Source: Linnemannia hyalina
Taxonomy: Eukaryota; Mortierellomycota; Mortierellomycetes; Mortierellales; Mortierellaceae
Direction of reading: 5' to 3'
DNA: 64,000 nt
Assembly: GCA_019671135.1 (NCBI GenBank)
Contig: JAHRHY010000020.1
Coordinates: 558,001-622,000 of the forward strand
The notes beneath the pieces were generated by a model. That model worked only from the letters and a program-made list of their open reading frames with translations. It had not been told where the DNA came from and ran no database searches. The translations under genes were made by a program, and so were the position numbers. Shown in pieces: positions 30,265 through 38,986 of this stretch. Every line of letters starts with the position of its first letter. Position 1 is the first letter of the stretch.

Positions 30265-31330
30265 ACAATTATATCGTTTAAAATAGACGTTTCTTAAAAC
30301 ACATCACATATTTTATAATGCAAATGGCTATTATATTACAACGTTTCTATTGCATTTTGTGTGATAACAAGATAGAAAAAATGTGTTGTTAATAGAGTAA
30401 TTATGTCGTTAAAAATAGACGTTTCTTAAAACACATCATATATTTCGTGATGCAAATGGGTATGAACATTGTAACATTTCTATCGCATTTTGTATAATAA
30501 CAAGACAGAAAAATGTATTGTTAACAGAGTAATTATGTCGTTTAAAATAGACGTTTCTTAAAACGTATCACATATTTCGTGATGCAAATGGGTATGAACA
30601 TTGTGACATTTCTATCGCATTTTGTGTGATAACAAGATAGAAAAAATGTGTTGTTAACAGAGCAATTATGTCGTTAAAAATAGACGTTTCTTAAAACACA
30701 TTACATATTTCGTGATGCAAATGGGTATGAATATTGTGGCGTTTCTATCGCATTTTGTATGATAACAAGACAGAAAAAATGTGTTGTTAACAGAGTAATT
30801 ATGTCGTTTAAAATGGACGTTTCTTAAAACGTATCACATATTTCGTGATGCAAATGGGTATGAACATTGTGACATTTCTATCGCATTTTGTGTGATAACA
30901 AGATAGAAAAAAGAAGTTGTTAACAGAATAGTTATGTCGTTTAAAATAGACGTTTCTTAAAACGTATCACATATTTCGTGATGCAAATGGGTATGAACAT
31001 TGTGACATTTCTATCGCATTTTGTGTGATAACAAGATAGAAAAAAGAAGTTGTTAACAGAATAGTTATGTCGTTTAAAATAGACGTTTCTTAAAACGTAT
31101 CACATATTTCGTGATGCAAATGGGTATGAACATTGTGACATTTCTATTGCATTTTGTGTGATAATAAGGTAGAGAAAATGTGTTGTTTAAAGAGCAACTA
31201 TGTCGTTAAAAATAGACGTTTCTTAAAACGTATCCCATATTTCGTGATGCAAATGGGTATTAACATTGTAACATTTCTATCGCATTTTGTATGATAATAA
31301 GATAGAAAAAAGAAGTTGTATAAAAAAAAG
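30265..31330 (+). repeat. Left array of 133-bp tandem units (about 8)
   Basis: Unit starts marked by TATGTCGTTTAAAATAGACG near 30267, 30402, 30535, 30668, 30801, 30933, 31066 and 31199. Units contain TTTCGTGATGCAAATGGGTA and a GATAACAAGATAGAAAAAA segment. The outermost units are the most diverged. Confidence 0.93.
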
Positions 31331-31560
31331 TTATGTAGACTTAGGAAATGTCCATAAAATATCGTTTGTATAATTTGGTGGTGGAAAGAAAATTGGTGGT
31401 TACAAAAAAGTTGTCGTAAAACCGCCATGATGAAGTTCTTTGACATCTGGCTGAGGGGCTTGTTCCCCTATCGTGTTTATCGTTAATAGTTTTAAAAAAT
31501 CCAAAAGTGTGTTATATAAAGGAATTTTTGCTAATAGTTTACCAGGTTGTAATTACAGTC

Positions 31561-32820
31561 ATGGCAAACTTAAAGCGCCTATTTCAACGGTTGTTAGAGG
31601 ATGAATGGACTTTTTTGGATGCAGAATGGCCTACGCAAGAACCATCCAATAATCATAGGACTGCGTTGAAGCTAGTAGCACACATGAAAACTGTTAAAGA
31701 CTTACTTATAAGAAGATTAGGTGCAATTCCTGTATTCTACTTTCTTGTAGTTATTTGGTCTCTCAAGCAGTATCCAGGTCCATACAGAGAAGTCGACAAA
31801 GGATTGTTGATATTGTACCACTTAGTTGCAGGCTTGGCAATGGATGGAATGTCAACCCACATACCAAAAAGTAGTTTCCACTCCATTCATACAGAGTTCT
31901 ACAAGACTAACTATAATGTGCATTCGAAGCATATTAACCATGCACTTGCGAATATGTTCTCCACATTTCCTATACGCTTGATTTCTGCTAAACTCAGGAA
32001 TCCACCACTATTCCCACATGTAACATTGCATTTGGATGGTCATGATACACGTCTTTCATGTGAAGAAAAGTCTAGCTCAGATATGTACTCTTACAAGCTG
32101 AAGAAATCTGGTGTAAGAACGCAAGTGTGTGTCGATTGCAATGGCATGGCAATACTAGTCTCTAAATCGCTACCTTGCAAGGATAACAACGATGGTACTA
32201 TGTTGGTTGGTATGAAGATACATAAGCACATCCACGAGCTAGATTGTATTGCATTGGATGGAGGGTACACACAATACATTAAGAAAATAGTAGAAGAAAC
32301 AAGCATGAGCAAGAAAAACTTTTGTTATCCAATTCGCAAAAGCCGTGGGAAAGATCTTGCACAAGATGAAACTAACTACAATAAGATTTTCGGCAGTTTC
32401 CGCTCTCAGATAGAAGCCGAATTTGGAGATCTTGGAGCAACCTTTGAGAAGCACAACAATAGGAAACCAGTGTTGGTAACCAAGATAGAAACATATAATT
32501 TGCAATTGCGATTGTGTCTCTTGCTTATGAACATCAAGAAGATGGTGGCACTACTGCAGTTAAATCTGGAACCCATTCATAGTGCCTGGATTAGAGATGG
32601 CTTCGACTTTCCATATGCCAATGGTGCAATGGAACAAATCTTGGATTATATTCCAGTGGATGAGATGTTGCATGATGCACGAGATATAACAAAGTTACAA
32701 GAGCAGTTCTTGGAGATGACTACTATGGATGTCGAGGATAAACAACGGGAAGAGCCGACTAATAAGCGACGTGAAATTTTTGCAGGAGTGGAGATTCCAT
32801 CATATAAGCGTACAAAGTAA
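31561..32820 (+). CDS. DDE transposase-like protein (DDE_Tnp_4 / IS5-Harbinger style)
   Basis: 419 residues. The start chosen is MANLKRLFQ at 31561; the in-frame Met at 31507 lies inside the repeat arm. The N-terminal ~150 residues are helical and may bind DNA. The catalytic core fits the pattern of IS5/PIF-Harbinger-related transposases: first Asp in LHLDGHDTR (near residue 160), a strand with VCVDCNGMAILVSKS, second Asp in CIALDGGY (near 238), and Glu in RSQIEAEFGDLGATF (near 300). The protein is uninterrupted. Arms on both sides would be its substrates. Family is judged from motif spacing only. Harbinger elements usually have a second, Myb-like ORF; the partner here is quite different. Confidence 0.68.
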   Translation: MANLKRLFQRLLEDEWTFLDAEWPTQEPSNNHRTALKLVAHMKTVKDLLIRRLGAIPVFYFLVVIWSLKQYPGPYREVDKGLLILYHLVAGLAMDGMSTHIPKSSFHSIHTEFYKTNYNVHSKHINHALANMFSTFPIRLISAKLRNPPLFPHVTLHLDGHDTRLSCEEKSSSDMYSYKLKKSGVRTQVCVDCNGMAILVSKSLPCKDNNDGTMLVGMKIHKHIHELDCIALDGGYTQYIKKIVEETSMSKKNFCYPIRKSRGKDLAQDETNYNKIFGSFRSQIEAEFGDLGATFEKHNNRKPVLVTKIETYNLQLRLCLLLMNIKKMVALLQLNLEPIHSAWIRDGFDFPYANGAMEQILDYIPVDEMLHDARDITKLQEQFLEMTTMDVEDKQREEPTNKRREIFAGVEIPSYKRTK

Positions 32821-32857
32821 GCCCATTGTAATTTTTAAAAACTATCTATTAGCATTC

Positions 32858-34510
32858 TTAACGTATATAAATATCCTTGAACCCGCGAACAGTTCTGCAT
32901 TGCAATGTGGTGAAATTCATATACGGAACTTGGCCATCGGGATATTCTTCCAGCCATGCAACGATCTTTGTTTCTAAACTAAGTCCACATCGTACTTTAA
33001 TACCATTGGACAATGTTGCAAAAATATACTCTTTGTTGTGATACATATCCATTGCAATTGCTATGACTGTATAGCTGGTATTTATTTCAAGTACATTATA
33101 TCCAGCTTTATATGTTGCTTTGTGGATAGCTCTATCATGGACTTGTATAAAATTCTCACCATTCATGTTTTCTAGATGAATATCAACAATTGGTGGTGCA
33201 CCTTTGCGGATTCTTCTCTCAGGCCATTGGATCTTTACATTATCTACCTCCACTATACCCATATCCTCGAATTGTAAAACATCATCATCGTAAATGTATG
33301 GGTACATGCCTTTATGTGCTCCTGCAACAAGTGTTATTGCTGTACATTCGTCAGGCCGTTTGTACTTGGTAACTGTAATATCCTTGATGCTATTCTCATC
33401 CATCTCAACCTCCAAAAAGTATATTGGTCTATCGTTGAAGCTATAGTTGGCTAACAACGTCATTGCTTCCTCTTTCTCGACATTGTTACGATATGAACCA
33501 TACTTCTTACCTGTAACAGAGTTCCACCAATGGCAATATGCGAATGCCGATTTTTCACCCATTGTTACATGAATACCTACCATGGATGATATATTGCCAA
33601 CTATGTACTTCCAATATGCCTTGTATTTTACGCAGAACGTGGGACATTCTTGGATCTCTTCCTTTATGGCATCCAAGACTCCTTTATAATAGGAGAATGT
33701 ATATATCTCCTGTCCATAAAAGGTAATTTCAAGTCTTGTTAGACCTGTTTTCTTCGCCTTTCGAAGTCTCTTATGTAGGTCCTTATCCACATCCATAACA
33801 AAATTCTCCATTCTTGAACCCAACGACATTTTTACTTCAGCACTCTCCAACATCTGTACAAGTTTGTTATAAACCTTACAACGGACCTTTTGGTCTTTTT
33901 CGGTGACTCCAAACCAAGAGAGACAGTGGTTACCAACCTTATGGAGATCGTCGGCAATATCCAAATCTTCTCCAAATCTCTCTTGAAGGTATTGCTGAAG
34001 AATTGGACGGCTTGTAACATATCTACAATCCGTAGCAATGTCTATATCATGGAGGATAATATAGTCAACCTCAAGCTCATGAAATATTGGTGGTAACTCG
34101 GAAATTAAAGAGATGGCCTCCAGTTCATTGAGCGTTACCTTAATGCTGAAATATCCTGCATGGTATAAGGCCGAACTTCTAAACTTTTTTCTATGTTTTC
34201 GTAGCATTTCAGAGCTAAAAAAACTATTGGGTTTGATATAACCCTCGTTAACAACTTTAACCATGGAGTGGCTAATATCAAGGTCTTTAAAAGCTTCGCA
34301 AATATTGGCAGTGGTGTTCTTGCGTTGCTCGTCAACAAGGTCAGCCCGGTTGTGCAATCCCCAGAGTATTAAACTATCGCAGAATATCTCTGAGTACTTT
34401 TTCCAGCCAGTCTTTGGTTTGCCAGGCAATGCAATCTCTTTGCCCACATCAGAGATAAGATGGGCATATGAGTTCAGCGCCTTGTTAATGGATTTAGGTA
34501 TAGCGGACAT
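32858..34510 (-). CDS. Protein resembling rolling-circle replication initiators (Rep_trans-like), uncertain
   Basis: 550 residues from MSAIPKSINKAL at 34510; the frame is open to 34645 with a less likely Met. Intronless and intact. The middle has three blocks in the order seen in Rep_trans/Orf20-type initiators: ILHDIDIATDCRYVTSRPIL (compare R-I-D-x-A-x-D), WFGVTEKDQKVRCKVYNKL (compare Y-x-G...R-x-Y-x-K), and GLTRLEITFYG (compare R-x-E). At the place where such proteins have the catalytic Tyr (Y-x-G) this one has Trp, so even if the fold is shared the nicking activity may be lost or moved. The C-terminal ~200 residues are unassigned. It is transcribed toward the transposase gene. It could equally be a novel transposon accessory protein; the match is by eye. 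Confidence 0.4.
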   Translation of the reverse strand: MSAIPKSINKALNSYAHLISDVGKEIALPGKPKTGWKKYSEIFCDSLILWGLHNRADLVDEQRKNTTANICEAFKDLDISHSMVKVVNEGYIKPNSFFSSEMLRKHRKKFRSSALYHAGYFSIKVTLNELEAISLISELPPIFHELEVDYIILHDIDIATDCRYVTSRPILQQYLQERFGEDLDIADDLHKVGNHCLSWFGVTEKDQKVRCKVYNKLVQMLESAEVKMSLGSRMENFVMDVDKDLHKRLRKAKKTGLTRLEITFYGQEIYTFSYYKGVLDAIKEEIQECPTFCVKYKAYWKYIVGNISSMVGIHVTMGEKSAFAYCHWWNSVTGKKYGSYRNNVEKEEAMTLLANYSFNDRPIYFLEVEMDENSIKDITVTKYKRPDECTAITLVAGAHKGMYPYIYDDDVLQFEDMGIVEVDNVKIQWPERRIRKGAPPIVDIHLENMNGENFIQVHDRAIHKATYKAGYNVLEINTSYTVIAIAMDMYHNKEYIFATLSNGIKVRCGLSLETKIVAWLEEYPDGQVPYMNFTTLQCRTVRGFKDIYIR

Positions 34511-34565
34511 GTTGAATAGCTTACTGTTTGCAGAGATATGTACTACAAACTTTTTAAAAACCACT

Positions 34566-34811
34566 TTACTCTGAAGCAAATTTTCGGTGTGCTGACCATG
34601 ATAATGCACCAATTGTATGCATATGTTTTTGTAAATCTGGTGCAAAAAAGTCTACCAATCCCCACAGTTCTTCCTTTGACATACCATTAAGTTCTTGCTG
34701 AGACTTACCACGTAACAAAACAGCTCTCAAGTACATTGCCATTGTAGGATGCATATGATGCTCATGTATATAAATGGCTATTATTTGCTTAATTTCTTTA
34801 AGTGTTGGCAT
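34566..34811 (-). CDS. Short ORF upstream of the Rep-like gene
   Basis: 81 residues (MPTLKEIKQIIAIYI start), helical, ending ~55 bp before the start of the Rep-like gene on the same strand. The His-rich middle EHHMHPTMAMYL and the acidic GMSKEELWGLVDFF segment suggest a folded small domain. It may be a separate gene or a first exon. No family recognised. Confidence 0.4.
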   Translation of the reverse strand: MPTLKEIKQIIAIYIHEHHMHPTMAMYLRAVLLRGKSQQELNGMSKEELWGLVDFFAPDLQKHMHTIGALSWSAHRKFASE

Positions 34812-34957
34812 TGCATAACTAGTAAACCATTAGGAAGAATGCCTATACTACAATACACTTTTAGATTTGTTGCACTATAAAAGAAGTTATCTCATATTCC
34901 ATGATAGATTGGATAGAAATATAATGCATATATCATCTATTTCAAGAGAATTTAAAC

Positions 34958-35606
34958 GTAAACTATTAGCAAAAATTCCTTTATATAACACACTTTTGGA
35001 TTTTTTAAAACTATTAACGATAAACACGATAGGGGAACAAGCCCCTCAGCCAGATGTCAAAGAACTTCATCATGGCGGTTTTACGACAACTTTTTTGTAA
35101 CCACCAATTTTCTTTCCACCACCAAATTATACAAACGATATTTTATGGACATTTCCTAAGTCTACATAACTTTTTTTTATACAACTTCTTTTTTCTATCT
35201 TATTATCATACAAAATGCGATAGAAATGTTACAATGTTAATACCCATTTGCATCACGAAATATGGGATACGTTTTAAGAAACGTCTATTTTTAACGACAT
35301 AGTTGCTCTTTAAACAACACATTTTCTCTACCTTATTATCACACAAAATGCAATAGAAATGTCACAATGTTCATACCCATTTGCATCACGAAATATGTGA
35401 TACGTTTTAAGAAACGTCTATTTTAAACGACATAACTATTCTGTTAACAACTTCTTTTTTCTATCTTGTTATCACACAAAATGCGATAGAAATGTCACAA
35501 TGTTCATACCCATTTGCATCACGAAATATGTGATACGTTTTAAGAAACGTCTATTTTAAACGACATAACTATTCTGTTAACAACTTCTTTTTTCTATCTT
35601 GTTATC
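34958..35606 (-). repeat. Right inverted arm (649 bp), three 133-bp units
   Basis: Reverse complement of 30897-31545. The outer edge stops inside a unit at CTTGTTATC, directly followed by TACTAATAC of the neighbouring element, so the arm is truncated. Confidence 0.92.
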
Positions 35607-35851
35607 TACTAATACAAAGCGACTGCACCGATCACCTGATATACGTAAATCATGTGATGATCTTTCTTTCTCTTTTTCAATGTGTGTGTGTGTGGTGTGT
35701 GTTTGGTGTATGTGTGCAAGTGTGCGTTTTTTTAGTTTAAAGTTAATTAAATTAAAAATGAGAGATGGATGGGGGTTGCAATCAGAGCCATACCGGTAAG
35801 CAGATCTGCCGGTAAGCATGTTAAAATGCGACTGCGGAATGAGAGCCATGC
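35607..35851 (+). repeat. Left TIR (245 bp)
   Basis: Inverted copy of 38485-38728. A second, partial copy of its inner part (GCCGGTAAGAAGATCTGCC) follows at 35850-35895. Confidence 0.9.
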
Positions 35852-38484
35852 CGGTAAGAAGATCTGCCGGTAAGCAGTAAGCATGTTAAAATACGAAAAT
35901 GGAGAATGGAGAGAGTAGAGCCGATGGCTTTTCTTTCACTTTCACGGACAAGCATATTTTCTTTCCTTTCCTTTCCTTTCCTTTCCTTTCCTTTCCTTTC
36001 CTTTCCTTTCCTTCCTCTTTTTTTTTTTTTTTTTTTTTTTTATCTGTCAGTAGCCAGTATGCCTTCCACTCGCTCTCACCGTGTCACTTTTACTACCCTT
36101 CCACCCCCGATGTCTCTCCTTCTACGACCTTTACAGGATACAGACGGACCAAGGCGACCAACTCAACAAGGTCGATCTACTGCTACCGCGCCCTCTACTT
36201 CCTCCACTCTGCACTCCCTTTCCACCAAATGTACCACCACTATCACCGCCAAATTCAATGCCATCACCCCTTACTCTTCCTCCTCATTCCTCCTCCTCTT
36301 CTTCTTCCTCCTCTTATTTTTTCCCCTCTTTTCTCTCTTTTCCCTCCTCTTCCTCCTCCATCAGTAGGTGTGCCAAGTATCGTGGACGTGGAACCGGTCT
36401 CCAAAGGTCGACAAGCTGTTACTGCCCCTACTATAAATGAAAACAAACAGTAATTTTAGGGCAAACAGACCACAATTGCTCGGATTGCCGCCTCTTTGCA
36501 GCACAACTCCTAATTTATAATAGCGATAACTGCGAAACAAGCTTTGATACTATTTCAGACGAGGGTGCTTACGCTGCAATTGCTGACGTGGTTCAACAGT
36601 TCGAGACTACAAGTCAGACAACGGTTGAGTGGGAGGGTGAAGGGAGTGAAGATGGGTCATCGATCAGGCGGCGGAGGCATTGGTAACGGGAGAATGCTTC
36701 CAGCCTAAGGCCTACTATTATGATCCATTTAGGTAACATAAGCAACAACGACGACCTGCTGAAGGAGAAAAGCCCGCTGACACAGGTTGTCCCAGTTACG
36801 CATGATTGTAGCAGCCACGCATGGTTCCAGCCCGGCGCCAACCATTCCGACCCATTTAGGTAACATGAGCGAGCTATTGCCATCGCATTGCATGGTGCTC
36901 CTCAGTCCTCTGCTATGATATGTAATACTTGCAGAGAACTCCGTCACCATTGTTTACAACTCATCCGGATTGCCTTATGAGCAGACAGCGCATGATCGTT
37001 GCAGAATCTCTTGCTCCTACTCCTTCCACGATCCTTGCTGCTTCCGTTGCTCCTGTTGCTCCTGCTGATCTAAGTGTTTTTGGAAATAGAATAGCTGTTA
37101 AGAATCAGGACAACACAGTGTACATGATCATGGGATCGATGAGCGTGGTATGCTCTAATTGTGTGCTTTACATTGGATAGAGGTAACCGTCTACGATATT
37201 ACCTACAACTATTCTACATCCTCCTTTATTTTTATTGATACCCGATTTAATCACTTCTTTTGAAAACGCAGGAGTGTGTTGGACGTACAATCGCCAATCT
37301 ACGCTTCTCTACTGTCTAAGAGTCAAAACGCCGGTCATTAAGCTTCCCTTGATGAATTACAAAGCCTTTCAGAGGTGGTACCTTTTTCTCCGGGCTATTT
37401 CTTGCAACCATCCGGACCTTCAACAATGCCATTGCCTTTACGTCCTTTGGTACCAGCTCAAAGAACCGCGACATGCATTGACAGAGGGAAGCAAAAAGAA
37501 AAAAGGTATTGCAAGTGCGATAGAAGACTTTGAAAGGATGGAGATATGGCACGTACGTTGCAAGGGCGACGGTCGAATAGGGGAAGACCCAAGAAATAAC
37601 AGCTCGAGAAGAAGGCGGGTTTGAGCAAGGGAGGGAAACCGACAGGGACAGGATTTGGCCCGCCAAGGCAACGAGTCGATTTGTCAAACAAAGTCTGAGT
37701 GACGCGGACGAGAAGGTTGTACAACATTTACATGGTAAGATGGTATTGCATTTAAAGGAAAGAAAGGAGACTGCTGTATAATATCTTTGACCCGAGATCT
37801 CGACTCATCACACCTGACAGGTCGCGTTGGGGATGCGGGGGGCTGGCTCGGTGTTCGCCACTTTATGGCATTCATACGACCCAAGTTGTGTAACTATAGG
37901 CATTCGGGCTCCCAGGGGTCCCGTCTCACACCTCCTTCCCGTGGCCATGGCTTGGATCAGTCAGGCCTGGCACGCCGTCACGAGTTGTGGAAATATGACG
38001 TCAAAAAATAAGGAAGGGAGGGCAAAACGAAAAAAAAAGTGAAGGCAGAAAAAAAAATCAAATAGAAAAGCGAGAGAGAAATGAGGAACTGACAATCATA
38101 AATAAACTTTGCAATAATCAACCACCACCACTTTTTTGTCAATTTACACTTGCCCCACACCTCCGCGAGCGAAGCCGCGGGTACCATTCTAGTTGTTTAC
38201 AATGGGGTAAGAAAAGGCGATTCTGTATGTTCCTACATGTATGTAAAAAATGGATTTGGGGCTAATTGATACACCATTGTAAACATTCCAAAAAAACCAG
38301 AGCCTTACTGGGTTGTACGACCTTCATTTTATGAAATGCTTACCTATGTGTGTTTATTCACTCGTCGAGTGCGCCTTACACTAATGTAAAAGACCCCTTT
38401 CATCGAATCTTTACTCATTGTACACGTTCATTCATACACCCTTGTAAACATTTAATTTACAAGGGTTGTAAGCATTTCCGCGTT
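35852..38484. other. Interior of the TIR element; no gene recognised
   Basis: Contains a CTTTC pentanucleotide microsatellite (35960-36012), a long T run (36018-36040), pyrimidine-rich DNA to 36360, and two related segments ending CCATTTAGGTAACAT (near 36727 and 36851). Frames at 36929-37180 and 37235-37624 are short and unassigned. A perfect hairpin CCCTTGTAAA...TTTACAAGGG is at about 38441-38467. Confidence 0.5.
38163..38192 (+). mobile_element. Helitron-type 3' terminus on the plus strand
   Basis: CCGCGAGC-GAA-GCCGCGG forms a 7-bp stem with one bulged A, then 8 nt later CTAG followed by T. This is the Helitron 3'-end layout (hairpin ~10 nt before CTRR, inserted before T). The stem is almost the same as that of the two minus-strand Helitrons nearby. 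The matching 5' end was not found. Confidence 0.5.
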
Positions 38485-38728
38485 GCATGGCTCTCATTCC
38501 GCAGTCGCATTTTAACATGCTTACCGGCAGATCTGCTTACCGGTATGGCTCTGATTGCAACCCTCATCCATCTCTCATTTTTAATTTAATTAACTTTAAA
38601 CTAAAAAAACGCACACTTGCACACATACACCAAACACACACCACACACACACATTGAAAAAGAGAAAGAAAGATCATCACATGATTTACGTATATCAGGT
38701 GATCGGTGCAGTCGCTTTGTATTAGTAA
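38485..38728 (-). repeat. Right TIR (244 bp)
   Basis: Inverted copy of 35607-35851 with one length difference. Confidence 0.9.
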
Positions 38729-38986
38729 GACTAGCAAGTGGCCGCGGCTACGCCGCGGACGCTGCGCCGGTTTCTCAATTCCCAGGTTTGGTGTGTAAGG
38801 GCTAGAGGTTGCCGACCAGGGGTCTTTTCTCATTCATTTTGGATGTGTCTTGACTTCAAAGGGGGGAAAATAATATTAGGAATAAAAAAGTGAGCCAGCA
38901 AAAAGGATGAGAGGACTGATCTAAAGAACGGGCGAGCATTGTTCACTCTTTTAACATTCTGATCGATTCTATGGTGTAGGGTATGA

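Larger units (their letters stand above)
30265..35606. mobile_element. AT-rich foldback-like element with DDE and Rep-like genes
   Basis: A 5.3-kb element with two inverted arms and convergent genes. The inner 649 bp of the left arm (30897-31545) match the right arm (34958-35606) in inverse orientation. Both arms are largely tandem 133-bp units; the left side extends to ~8 units, the right stops after ~3, cut at 35606 where a different inverted-repeat element begins. Plus strand: a DDE transposase-like gene. Minus strand: a 550-residue protein resembling replication initiators, preceded by a short ORF. The stop codons of the convergent genes are 37 bp apart. AT content and codon use (AAA, ATA, AAT-rich) are unlike the rest of the window. 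Tandem repeats in long TIRs recall foldback/Galileo elements, but the gene content is different. Confidence 0.7.
35607..38728. mobile_element. 3.1-kb element with 245-bp terminal inverted repeats
   Basis: Left arm 35607-35851 and right arm 38485-38728 are near-perfect inverted copies; the tips read TACTAATACAAAGCGACTG. The arms contain a CA/GT tract, GTTTAAAGTTAATTAAATTAA, and two CCGGTAAGCAGATCTG-type motifs. No transposase is recognisable inside, so it looks non-autonomous. No target duplication is visible: the left edge touches the truncated foldback-like element, and the right edge is 2 bp from a Helitron end. Confidence 0.75.

Noticed and set aside
30265..35606. Maverick/Polinton or virophage-like element
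   Set aside because: Long TIRs and a possible replication protein suggested it, but there is no protein-primed DNA polymerase, retroviral-type integrase, packaging ATPase or capsid gene, and it is too short.
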